A stretch of 64,000 nt of DNA, from NCBI GenBank assembly GCA_003240755.1, contig QFNF01000040.1, positions 15,231 to 79,230 of the forward strand, read 5' to 3'. Positions 39,047-49,394 of the stretch are shown piece by piece; position 1 is the stretch's first letter; each line of letters opens with the position of its first letter. A program made the translations under genes and the position numbers. This DNA comes from Sphingomonas hengshuiensis (GTDB lineage: Bacteria; Pseudomonadota; Alphaproteobacteria; Sphingomonadales; Sphingomonadaceae). Below the pieces are notes generated by a model. The model was not told the DNA's origin. It ran no database searches and worked only from the letters and a program-made list of their open reading frames with translations.

Positions 39047-39072
39047 TTGGCTTTCGCCCCTCGACCGGCTAG
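39047..39072 (+). promoter_or_regulatory. Predicted gyrA promoter
   Basis: TTGGCT (39047-39052), a 14-base spacer and GGCTAG (39067-39072). Same spacing and CTAG core as the ndk, trmFO, gntR and tRNA-Arg candidates. Leader to the gyrA TTG would be about 34 bases. Confidence 0.5.
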
Positions 39073-39113
39073 GTTGTCGCCCAACCGAAACATTCCCCCG
39101 AAAGCATCGAACT

Positions 39114-41893
<2,780 letters not shown>

Positions 41894-41897
<4 letters not shown>

Positions 41898-42241
41898 CAC
41901 CCGCGACCGCCTTCAAGGTGCTGACCGCCGACCAGATGGTTTCGCTCGAACAGGATGGCAGCTTCGCCGGTGCGCCGGTCGACCTTGCCGATGGCTATGT
42001 GCATCTGTCGACCCTCGAACAGCTTACGGAGACGGTCGACCGGCATTTTGCCGGGCAGGTCGATCTGCACGTGGCCGAGGTCGACCTCGAGGCGCTGGGC
42101 GATGCGGTGAAGTGGGAAGCGTCGCGCGGGGGGCAGTTGTTCCCGCACCTGTATGCACCCCTGCCGCTGGATGCGGTCGTCGCCTACGGGCCGCTGCACC
42201 GCGACGATGCGGGTCGGGTGAAGCGACCGATCACGGGCTGA
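41894..42241 (+). CDS. DUF952 domain-containing protein
   Basis: 115-residue compact protein. The family pattern is evident: AFKVLTADQM near the N-terminus, GYVHLSTLEQLTETVDRHF in the middle and FPHLYAPLPLDAVVAYGPL near the end. DUF952 proteins resemble glutathione-S-transferase-like small folds, with conserved His and Ser of unproven function. Coupled to gyrA by ATGA; convergent with the DUF488 gene. Confidence 0.88.
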
Positions 42242-42270
42242 ACGCGGTTCCCGGGCCGGAGCGGACCGGG

Positions 42271-42702
42271 TCAGGCGTATAGCTCCACCACCTCGGCACC
42301 CTGCCCGACCGCTTCCAGCAGCAGCGTGCGGTGGCAATGGCGCGGTTCGCGTTCGAAGCACAGCAGCGCCGACGGCATTTCCGCCGCCAGCCCCAGCATG
42401 ATCGCCGCCTGCGCCTGGGCTTCGGGCAGTTCCAACTGTTCGTCGTACACGGCGCGGAGCGTCGCGACATCGCCCTTCTTCGCGGCATCGCGCCCGCGCT
42501 TCGGCGTGCCCAGCGCCTTCAGGTGGACATAGTCGATGCCATGGCTCGCCAGTTCGGCGGCGAGCGGGGACTTGGAGAAACCCGGCCGCCGCGACAGCGG
42601 CAGCGCGCGGACGTCGATCACCCGGCGGACGCCGGCCCGCGTCAACGCGGCGATGAATTCCGCCATGGTCACGGCCTCATAGCCGATGGTGAAGATCTGC
42701 AT
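42271..42702 (-). CDS. DUF488 domain-containing protein
   Basis: 143 residues: MQIFTIGYEA, RRVIDVRALPLSRRPGFSKS, HLKALGTPK and ALLCFEREPRHCHRTLLLEA are the conserved DUF488 blocks. The C-terminal Cys-x-Glu-x-x-x-x-x-Cys-His pattern is its most conserved part and suggests a catalytic or metal site. ATG 42702 has GGAAGG upstream; ATG 42711 is an alternative three codons longer. Function unknown. Divergent from trmFO. Confidence 0.88.
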   Translation of the reverse strand: MQIFTIGYEAVTMAEFIAALTRAGVRRVIDVRALPLSRRPGFSKSPLAAELASHGIDYVHLKALGTPKRGRDAAKKGDVATLRAVYDEQLELPEAQAQAAIMLGLAAEMPSALLCFEREPRHCHRTLLLEAVGQGAEVVELYA

Positions 42703-42772
42703 CACCCGCATCCTTCCATCGCGATCGTCCTGCATCCTGCCCGTTAAAACGACGGTACGGTCCGGACGTTCA

Positions 42773-42798
42773 TTGCCCGTTTCCCTTCCCCGGCCTAG
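42773..42798 (+). promoter_or_regulatory. Predicted trmFO promoter (near-leaderless)
   Basis: TTGCCC (42773-42778), a 14-base spacer and GCCTAG (42793-42798), continuing AC. The expected start at about 42806 is two bases before the trmFO ATG, and no Shine-Dalgarno sequence fits in between. Confidence 0.5.
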
Positions 42799-42807
42799 AC
42801 GCGCCCG

Positions 42808-44124
42808 ATGCAATACGACGTTCACATCATCGGCGGCGGGCTCGCCGGGTCCGAAGCGGCATGGCAGTTGGCACAGGCCGGCGCGAAGGTCCGCCTGTCG
42901 GAAATGCGCGGCGGCGGCGACACCACCCCGGCGCACCAGGGCGACGACCTTGCCGAGCTGGTCTGTTCGAACAGCTTCCGCTCGGACGATGCCGAATCGA
43001 ACGCAGTCGGGCTGCTCCACGCCGAAATGCGCGCGCTGGGCTCGCTCGTCATGGCGAAGGGCGACGAACACAAGGTGCCGGCAGGCTCCGCGCTGGCAGT
43101 GGATCGCGACGGCTTCTCGGCCGGCGTCACTGCCGCGCTGGCGGCGCATCCCAACATCACCGTCGTGCGCGAACGGATCGATGTGCTGCCCGACAGCGGC
43201 ATGACGATCGTCGCGACCGGCCCGCTGACCGCTCCTGCGCTGGCCGGCGCTATCGGCGGAGCGACGGGCGCGGAGGCGCTCGCGTTTTTCGATGCGATCG
43301 CGCCGATCGTCCATTTCGATTCGATCGACATGGAGCAGGCATGGTATCAGAGCCGCTGGAACAAGGGCGAAGGCAAGGACTACATCAACTGCGCAATGAA
43401 CCGCGAACAGTATGAGGCCTTCCATGCCGGGCTGATCGCCGGTGAAAAGGCCGAGTTTCGCGAATGGGAGAATGTCCCCTATTTCGAAGGCTGCATGCCG
43501 ATCGAGGTGATGGCCGAGCGCGGGGTCGACACGTTGCGTTTCGGGCCGATGAAGCCGGTCGGCCTCGACGATCCGCGCACCGGGCGCTGGCCGCATGCGG
43601 TGGTGCAGTTGCGGCAGGACAATGCGACCGGCACGCTGTGGAACATCGTCGGCTTCCAGACCAAGCTGAAGCATGGCGAACAGGTACGGCTGTTCCGGAC
43701 CATTCCCGGCCTGGAGAATGCCGAGTTCGCGCGGCTGGGCGGACTGCATCGCAACACCTTCATCCGCTCGCCCGAACTGCTCGACCCGACCCTGCGGCTC
43801 AAAAGCCGGCCGCATCTGCGTTTCGCGGGACAGATGACGGGATGCGAGGGCTATGTGGAGAGCGCCGCCGTCGGACTGATGGCGGGGCGCTTCGCCGCGG
43901 CCGAGCTGGCCGGGCGCGCATTGTCGCCGCCGCCGGTCGAGACGGCGCTGGGCGCGCTGTTGCACCACATCACCGGGGCGGCGGTAGCCGAGACCTATCA
44001 GCCGATGAACGTCAATTTCGGCCTGATGCCCCCGATCCCCGGCCGTACGAAGAAGGCCGACCGCAAGAAGATGTACACGGCACGGGCGCGCGATGCGTTC
44101 GAACCCTGGGCAGCCGCGCTCTAA
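42808..44124 (+). CDS. trmFO: Methylenetetrahydrofolate--tRNA-(uracil-5-)-methyltransferase TrmFO
   Basis: 438-residue FAD enzyme forming ribothymidine at U54 of tRNA with methylene-THF as carbon source. [19 protein letters not shown] is the dinucleotide-binding motif. [56 protein letters not shown] and NVNFGLMPP are TrmFO signatures, including the conserved cysteines. Its last bases overlap the stop of the convergent DUF3325-like gene (CTAA shared). Confidence 0.96.
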   Translation: MQYDVHIIGGGLAGSEAAWQLAQAGAKVRLSEMRGGGDTTPAHQGDDLAELVCSNSFRSDDAESNAVGLLHAEMRALGSLVMAKGDEHKVPAGSALAVDRDGFSAGVTAALAAHPNITVVRERIDVLPDSGMTIVATGPLTAPALAGAIGGATGAEALAFFDAIAPIVHFDSIDMEQAWYQSRWNKGEGKDYINCAMNREQYEAFHAGLIAGEKAEFREWENVPYFEGCMPIEVMAERGVDTLRFGPMKPVGLDDPRTGRWPHAVVQLRQDNATGTLWNIVGFQTKLKHGEQVRLFRTIPGLENAEFARLGGLHRNTFIRSPELLDPTLRLKSRPHLRFAGQMTGCEGYVESAAVGLMAGRFAAAELAGRALSPPPVETALGALLHHITGAAVAETYQPMNVNFGLMPPIPGRTKKADRKKMYTARARDAFEPWAAAL

Positions 44125-44372
44125 CGTCGGGTCAGGTTCAGCGTCAGGAAGCTGACCCCCGCACCGAACATCAGCAGCCCGGTCGCGCCGATCGCGCCAT
44201 AGACCGGGCCCCAGGCGGCAAATCCGGCGACGAAGGTGAACGCTACCAGCGCCCACCCGGCCGAGCGCCGCCAGCGCGGGTCGATGCCGTGCCAACGGTC
44301 GCGGTGGCGGTCGCTGGCGAGCGCCAGCAGGGCAAGGGCGCCGAGCGCCGACAGGAAGGCGACGACCGTCAT
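44121..44372 (-). CDS. DUF3325-like small membrane protein of the iron-uptake operon
   Basis: 83 residues with three hydrophobic segments ([54 protein letters not shown]). It is the last gene of the siderophore module, coupled to the PepSY gene by ATGA. The assignment to DUF3325 rests on size, topology and position, as DUF3325 proteins typically follow PepSY proteins in ferric-siderophore operons. Role unknown; perhaps part of an inner-membrane siderophore-reduction complex. Confidence 0.7.
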   Translation of the reverse strand: MTVVAFLSALGALALLALASDRHRDRWHGIDPRWRRSAGWALVAFTFVAGFAAWGPVYGAIGATGLLMFGAGVSFLTLNLTRR

Positions 44373-45955
44373 TCTGCCGGCGCCCAGTTCGCCGCCGGCT
44401 GGACCATGCGGGCGGGACGGCGCCGCGCCTTCGGGCGGAAACGATGGACGCGCCATGCGGCGAAGCCGAACCCGGCACCGAGCGCGAGCAGGGTCAGGTC
44501 GGCTCCCGCAAGCACCCAGTCGCCCCGCGCGACCGTTGCGAACAGTCCCGTCGGCAGGGCCACGAGATTGTAGAGCGGCAGCAGCAGCAGCAACGCCGCC
44601 TGCAGCGCCAGCAGCTCGACCCATGCCCGCGCCGGACGCCGCGCGAGCGCATAGAGGAACACCACCGCCCAACCGGCGAACATCGCATTGATCTCCTGAT
44701 CGGCGCGCCGCGCCAGCCCGAACGGCAGCAGCCGGTTGGCCCATAGATAGACCGTCATCGCGATCGGAAACCCGGCGACGAAGCCGACATTGAGCCGTTC
44801 GACCACCCGGAACCCGAAATGCGGGCGGGCCGGATCGGGCAGTCGCTCGCGCCGCTTGACGGTCCACAGTACGAGGCCACTGGCCACCATCAGCGATCCG
44901 GCGATGCCGCACAGGAAATACAGCCAGCGCATCGGATAGTCGCCGAAGCGCCCGGCATGCAGCCCGACCATCACCCCCTGCGTCTCCACCGCGCCACCGG
45001 GCGGCGGGGCCTGCCACAACATGCGGCCGGTGACGCCGTCATAGGCGATGCTGGGCGTTCGCGCCGACAACATCGACTTGCCCGCGCGGGTCAGCGTGAT
45101 CCGCGCGGCGGCATCGCCGGGATTGAAGACGGTGATATGGCCGATCGTCCCGCCGACCCGCCGCTCGGCATCGTGCAGGACGGGAATGAGGTCGGTCAAC
45201 GGCGCGGGACGATCGGCGCGTTCGGCTACCGGGGCCTGCGGGAACACGGTCGCATAGAGTTTTGCCCCGTCGCTGTAGTTGGCGACGATCGCCCAGGGCA
45301 TGAGCATCGCGATCAGCGTGACCAGCCCGGTATAGGTAATCATCAGGTGGAACGGCAGCGCCAGCACCGCGGTGGCGTTATGCCCGTCCAGCCAGGATCG
45401 CTGCCCCTTCCCCCGCCGCAACGTGAAGAAGTCGCGGAAGATCTTCTTGTGGGTGACGATGCCGGTCAGGATCGCCACCAGCATGAACATCGCCGCGATG
45501 CTGACGATCCAGCGCGCCCAGATTACTGGCATGTAATGCAGGTCGAAATGAAAACGGTAGAAGAATTCGCCGCCGCGCGTCTCGCGCGCCGTCCCCACCT
45601 GCCCGTCGCTGCCGACAAAGGCGCTGTTGTCGCGTCGACTACGCCGCCCGCGGCGTTCCTCGCCGGGCTTTGCGGCGGGAACCCAGAACAGGTCGGCGCC
45701 GGCGCTTTGCGTCGTCGGCACGGTGATGAACCAGCTCTGCGCATCGGGCGCCTTGCGCGACAGGAAATCGACCGCGCCGCGCACGACGCGGTCGGTACTT
45801 TCGATCCGCGCCAGTTCGGGCCGCGACCAGCGGTTCAGCGCCTCGCGCCAATAGGCGGAGGTACCCGCAACGAAGATCGCGAACAACAGCCAGCCCAGCA
45901 GCAGACCCGACCAGGTATGCAGCGTCGATTGCGACTGGCGAAACCCCTTGCTCAT
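44369..45955 (-). CDS. PepSY-associated transmembrane protein (siderophore-reductase-like)
   Basis: 528 residues. The N-terminal helix LHTWSGLLLGWLLFAIFVAG is the PepSY-TM start. Further membrane segments lie at about 145-170 (WIVSIAAMFMLVAILTGIVT), 205-230, 345-370 and several near the C-terminus. Soluble PepSY-like parts carry HFDLHYMP and IGHITVFNPGDAA. Such proteins in siderophore operons are proposed to reduce or release iron in the periplasm; conserved His in the membrane segments (HTW, HKK, HLM) would suit haem. Both ends overlap neighbours (ATGA). Confidence 0.88.
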   Translation of the reverse strand: MSKGFRQSQSTLHTWSGLLLGWLLFAIFVAGTSAYWREALNRWSRPELARIESTDRVVRGAVDFLSRKAPDAQSWFITVPTTQSAGADLFWVPAAKPGEERRGRRSRRDNSAFVGSDGQVGTARETRGGEFFYRFHFDLHYMPVIWARWIVSIAAMFMLVAILTGIVTHKKIFRDFFTLRRGKGQRSWLDGHNATAVLALPFHLMITYTGLVTLIAMLMPWAIVANYSDGAKLYATVFPQAPVAERADRPAPLTDLIPVLHDAERRVGGTIGHITVFNPGDAAARITLTRAGKSMLSARTPSIAYDGVTGRMLWQAPPPGGAVETQGVMVGLHAGRFGDYPMRWLYFLCGIAGSLMVASGLVLWTVKRRERLPDPARPHFGFRVVERLNVGFVAGFPIAMTVYLWANRLLPFGLARRADQEINAMFAGWAVVFLYALARRPARAWVELLALQAALLLLLPLYNLVALPTGLFATVARGDWVLAGADLTLLALGAGFGFAAWRVHRFRPKARRRPARMVQPAANWAPAE

Positions 45956-46266
45956 ATCCGTCCCCAGATCGCGACCGATCCCCAACTGATCGCACCGGCC
46001 GCAGCACCGGCGACGATCAGCGTCCACAAGGCCCGCCAGCCGCTGCGCGCGGCATAGGACCACATCGCGGCGCACGCGCACAAGGCCAGTGCGATCAGTG
46101 CGGCGGCGATGGTCGCCTGTGCCCGATCCCCCGGCAGGATACGCGCCAGCGCCATCGACCACAGGCTGGCGACGGCATAGCCGACCGGCAGCGCCGCGAT
46201 CAGCCGCAGGGCATTGTCGCCCAGCCGCCGCCACAGGATATGGCGTTCACGGCCGACGGCGATCAC
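45952..46266 (-). CDS. DUF3649-like small membrane protein
   Basis: 104 residues from a GTG that overlaps the receptor stop as GTGA. Three hydrophobic segments: RLIAALPVGYAVASLWSMAL, ATIAAALIALALCACAAMW and ALWTLIVAGAAAGAISWG. Size, topology and position between a TonB-dependent receptor and a PepSY protein point to DUF3649, an iron-uptake-associated family. No ATG start exists in this frame; the overlap makes the GTG convincing. Confidence 0.7.
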   Translation of the reverse strand: MIAVGRERHILWRRLGDNALRLIAALPVGYAVASLWSMALARILPGDRAQATIAAALIALALCACAAMWSYAARSGWRALWTLIVAGAAAGAISWGSVAIWGRI

Positions 46267-48527
46267 GGAAAGGTTGCCCGGATGCTGGCGAACACGGTGC
46301 GCGGCGTGCCGTAGTAATTGCCGCGTCCGGTCGACGAGATGCGGGCATAATAGCTGCGGTCGAACAGGTTGTTCACGTTGACCGCGACCGACAGCCCATC
46401 GGTCAGCCTGTATCCGGCACGCAGATCGGCGACGGCATAGGCCCCCTGCCGCACGATCGAGGAACGCGTGCGAAGCGATCCGTCGGCGTTGAAGGCTGCC
46501 GGGGTGCCGCTCCACGTCTCGTCGAACCAGGTCACGCCCGCGCCGACGCTGGCTCCGGCCAGCGGACCGTCGACCGGCGCATAGTTGGTGAACAGCTTGA
46601 CCATGTGCTCGGGGATCACCGGCAACAGGCTCAATCCCTCCAACACCGGATTGGCTTCCTCCAGATACTTGGTCCGGGTGAAGCTGTAGCCGCCGTTGAT
46701 CCGCCAACCCGGAAGGATCTCGCCACTCGCTTCCGCCTCGACGCCGCGCGCGCGGACCTTGCCGATCTGATAGACCACGGTCGGCAGGTCGGGAGCGTTG
46801 AAGGTGCGATTGTTCTGCGTGATCTGGTACACCGCCGCCGACAGCAGCAGGCGCTTGTCCATCAACGACAGCTTCGTCCCGGCTTCATACTGATCGCCGA
46901 TCAGCGGTTCCAGCGCGCGGCCGTCGGGCCGGGTCCGGCCGGCGACCGGTGCCTGCGGCGTGAAGCTGTCGGCGTAGCTGGCATAGAGGTTCAGATCGCC
47001 GGTCACGTCCCACACCACCCCGGCATAGGGGGTGAAACGTTCGTCGAAGCTGTAGCGGCCCGGTTGCGGGATCGGCCCGGACGCGACGCGCGTCGTGGTG
47101 GTGGTCGTGTCCCACCACGTCATGCGACCGCCGCCGACCAGCGTCACCCCGGCGAACGGGCTGAGCCGCATCTGGCCATACAGGCCATATTGCTCGACTT
47201 CGGTCTGCGTGCCGCCATAGACCTGCGCGACGCATTCGGTTGGCACCGTCCGACACCGACCCTGCGTCCCCTGGACGGGATAAAGCGGCGACGGGCCATA
47301 GGGGTTGAGCGGCGGTTCGGCGGGCGACACCGGATTGAAGACGTCGATGCGGGCATAGTTGGACAGGCGGGTATAGTCCGACGTCGACGTGCTCGCCTGG
47401 TAATCCGCGCCGAGGATCAGCGTCTGGTCGCGCCCGAAGGCGGGGAAGCTCCCTACCCCGTTGAAGTCGAACGACCGGGTCTGCATCATGTTGTCGCCAC
47501 GATAGGCGATATGGCTGGTCGATCCGTTGGTCGGCGTCACCGGCTGATTGCCGATGTAACTGTAGATATCGATGCGATCGACCTCGGTCAGCAGGCCTGT
47601 GGCACGCAGCGTCCAGCGATCGCTGACGCGGTGCGCCAGCTCGACGAAGCCCGACCAGCTTTCCGACCGGAAACGGTTCCAGTCGGCGCCGAGATAGGTC
47701 GAGCGGGCCACGTCGAGCAGCCGTCCATCGCTACCGTCGGTGCCGCCGATATAGCCCGGCAGGCCCGACTGCACCGCCGGCTTGAACAGGTCGTAATTGC
47801 CGCCGACGGTCAGCGTCGTATTCTCGCCGATCCTGGTGTCGGCCACGCCGAACGCGGCAAAGCGATAGCGATGCGCGACGTCGAAGAACTGGTCCTGATC
47901 CTGCACCATCGCGCCCAGGCGCATGCCCGAATGATCGTCGAGCGGGGTCGAGACGTCCAGTTCGGCGCGCAGATTCTGGTAGCTGCCATAGCCGGCCAGC
48001 GCGCTGACCGACCGTTCGGCAAGCGGCCGCTTGCGGACCAGATTGATGCTGCCGGCCGGATTGCCGGCGCCGCTGAACAGCCCCGCGGGACCGCGCAGCA
48101 CCTCCACCCGGTCGTACAGGAACAAGTCGGGCACGACGGCGGGAAAGGCGAACGAGAATGTCGGGACGCCGTCGACAAGATAGTTGTTGATGGTGAACCC
48201 GCGCGACAGATAGGACGGGTCCTCGCTGCCAATGCCGGTGATGGTGACGCCGTTCGTGACTGTCAACGCGTCCTCGAGCGTGAACAGGTTGCGTTGCTGC
48301 AACAGTTCCTGGTCGATCACGGTAATGGTGTTCGGCACGTCCTTGAGCGGGGTGACGGTCTTGCCGACCGCCTGACCATAGCTCTTGCCGACGACGACGA
48401 TGTCGTCCTGACGCTGGCTATCGGTGTCCTCATCGGCCGACGTTACCGGCTCGGCCGCGGCGGGCAGGACCGGCAACACCATCGCCAGCAAAGCCGCCAA
48501 AGTCCCATGTCGTACCGAAGGCCGCAT
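46263..48527 (-). CDS. TonB-dependent siderophore receptor
   Basis: 754 residues. The signal peptide ends near LPAAAEP; the TonB box is probably DDIVVVGK at about 41-48. The plug domain (VPNTITVIDQELLQQRNLFT; GFTINNYLVDGVPTF; VEVLRGPAGLFSG) is followed by a 22-strand-type barrel ending in NNLFDRSYYARI and a C-terminal aromatic-containing strand. It belongs to the FhuE/FpvA-like group without the extra N-terminal signalling domain. The ligand cannot be told from sequence. It heads the four-gene module and has Fur-box-like sites directly upstream. Confidence 0.95.
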   Translation of the reverse strand: MRPSVRHGTLAALLAMVLPVLPAAAEPVTSADEDTDSQRQDDIVVVGKSYGQAVGKTVTPLKDVPNTITVIDQELLQQRNLFTLEDALTVTNGVTITGIGSEDPSYLSRGFTINNYLVDGVPTFSFAFPAVVPDLFLYDRVEVLRGPAGLFSGAGNPAGSINLVRKRPLAERSVSALAGYGSYQNLRAELDVSTPLDDHSGMRLGAMVQDQDQFFDVAHRYRFAAFGVADTRIGENTTLTVGGNYDLFKPAVQSGLPGYIGGTDGSDGRLLDVARSTYLGADWNRFRSESWSGFVELAHRVSDRWTLRATGLLTEVDRIDIYSYIGNQPVTPTNGSTSHIAYRGDNMMQTRSFDFNGVGSFPAFGRDQTLILGADYQASTSTSDYTRLSNYARIDVFNPVSPAEPPLNPYGPSPLYPVQGTQGRCRTVPTECVAQVYGGTQTEVEQYGLYGQMRLSPFAGVTLVGGGRMTWWDTTTTTTRVASGPIPQPGRYSFDERFTPYAGVVWDVTGDLNLYASYADSFTPQAPVAGRTRPDGRALEPLIGDQYEAGTKLSLMDKRLLLSAAVYQITQNNRTFNAPDLPTVVYQIGKVRARGVEAEASGEILPGWRINGGYSFTRTKYLEEANPVLEGLSLLPVIPEHMVKLFTNYAPVDGPLAGASVGAGVTWFDETWSGTPAAFNADGSLRTRSSIVRQGAYAVADLRAGYRLTDGLSVAVNVNNLFDRSYYARISSTGRGNYYGTPRTVFASIRATFP

Positions 48528-48538
48528 TTCATCCCCTT

Positions 48539-48557
48539 TTGCGAGTCGCTTTCAATA
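48539..48557. promoter_or_regulatory. Fur-box-like site 1
   Basis: TTGCGAGTCGCTTTCAATA, 11 bp upstream of the receptor ATG. It matches site 2 at 14 of 19 positions and is an imperfect inverted repeat (TGCGAG-N3-CTTTCA). Binding here would block the receptor promoter or leader. Confidence 0.5.
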
Positions 48558-48598
48558 TGTGCGGTCCCTACGACCCGGATGCCCGGATTGCAACGCTA

Positions 48599-48617
48599 TT
48601 GCGAGCTACTCTCATTA
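48599..48617. promoter_or_regulatory. Fur-box-like site 2
   Basis: TTGCGAGCTACTCTCATTA, an imperfect inverted repeat (TGCGAG-CTA-CTCTCA) close to the Fur-box core ATGAGAATCATTCTCAT. It lies 50 bp before the DUF4198-like ATG and touches TACTATATA, a likely -10 for that gene, so iron-dependent repression of both divergent units is plausible. Confidence 0.55.
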
Positions 48618-48666
48618 CTATATACAGTTGCGCGAACGACGGGTGCCGTCGAACCGGGAGACGAGA

Positions 48667-49293
48667 ATGCGAAGCCTTGCCCTATTGATCGCGCTGGCCG
48701 CGCCGGCGATCGCCGATGCGCATGAGGTATGGGTGGAGCGCGACGGCAATGGCCCCGCGCGAATCTATCTGGGCGAGCCGGCCGAGCCGCTCCCGCCGGG
48801 CGGTGATCCCGAATTCAGGCATTTGCAGACACCGAAGATCGTCGGCCAGCCCGCCGCGCAGCAGGTCCGTCGTGCGGGTTTCATCGAGGCGAAGGTGGCG
48901 CCGGGCGACGTCCGCGTCGTCGACAATTCGGTGTTCGCACCATGGGGCGAAGCCGGAGCGAAGGAAGGCGTCGTCTATTACGCCCGCGCCGGCCGCAGCA
49001 CGACGGTTGCCGGGATGGCGTATGAACTGGCGCCGCTGACCGCCAATGGCACCCGCTTTGCCCTGTTGCACGACGGCAAGCCGGTGCCGGCAGCGAAGAT
49101 CACGCTGATTACCCCTGCCCGCCGTTCGGTGGACCTGGTCGCAGCGGCCGATGGCGCCATCGCCGTGCCGGTCGAGGGCAAGGGCCGCTATCTGCTGACC
49201 GCGGCACAGGTCGAAACCGGCAAGCTCAGCGTTGCCGCCGGTCCGGTCGACAAGCTGCACCACATAGCGACCACGACGTTCGTGGTCGAATGA
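48667..49293 (+). CDS. DUF4198-like periplasmic protein divergent from the siderophore receptor
   Basis: 208 residues. The signal peptide MRSLALLIALAAPAIADA would leave a mature N-terminus HEVWVERDG, as in DUF4198 proteins that begin with an exposed histidine suitable for metal binding. The body is beta-rich: YYARAGRSTTVAGMAYEL, FALLHDGKPVPAAKITLI and the end KLHHIATTTFVVE with two histidines. ATG 48667 has GGGAG at a proper distance. Shared regulatory region with the iron module suggests a role in metal handling; this is inference. Confidence 0.75.
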   Translation: MRSLALLIALAAPAIADAHEVWVERDGNGPARIYLGEPAEPLPPGGDPEFRHLQTPKIVGQPAAQQVRRAGFIEAKVAPGDVRVVDNSVFAPWGEAGAKEGVVYYARAGRSTTVAGMAYELAPLTANGTRFALLHDGKPVPAAKITLITPARRSVDLVAAADGAIAVPVEGKGRYLLTAAQVETGKLSVAAGPVDKLHHIATTTFVVE

Positions 49294-49295
49294 GC

Positions 49296-49327
49296 CGGCC
49301 GGCGGCGGGTCGCCCCGCCGCCGGCCG
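49296..49327. terminator. Bidirectional terminator-like hairpin
   Basis: A 14-bp perfect stem (CGGCCGGCGGCGGG / CCCGCCGCCGGCCG) with a 4-base loop, three bases after the DUF4198-like stop and before the convergent esterase stop. No T-tract on either strand. Confidence 0.5.
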
Positions 49328-49394
49328 ACCCGGCGATACTCCCCCGTCATCCGCGCGCCGACCGGAATGATGCCGGCGGCGGTCGGACCGCCCG

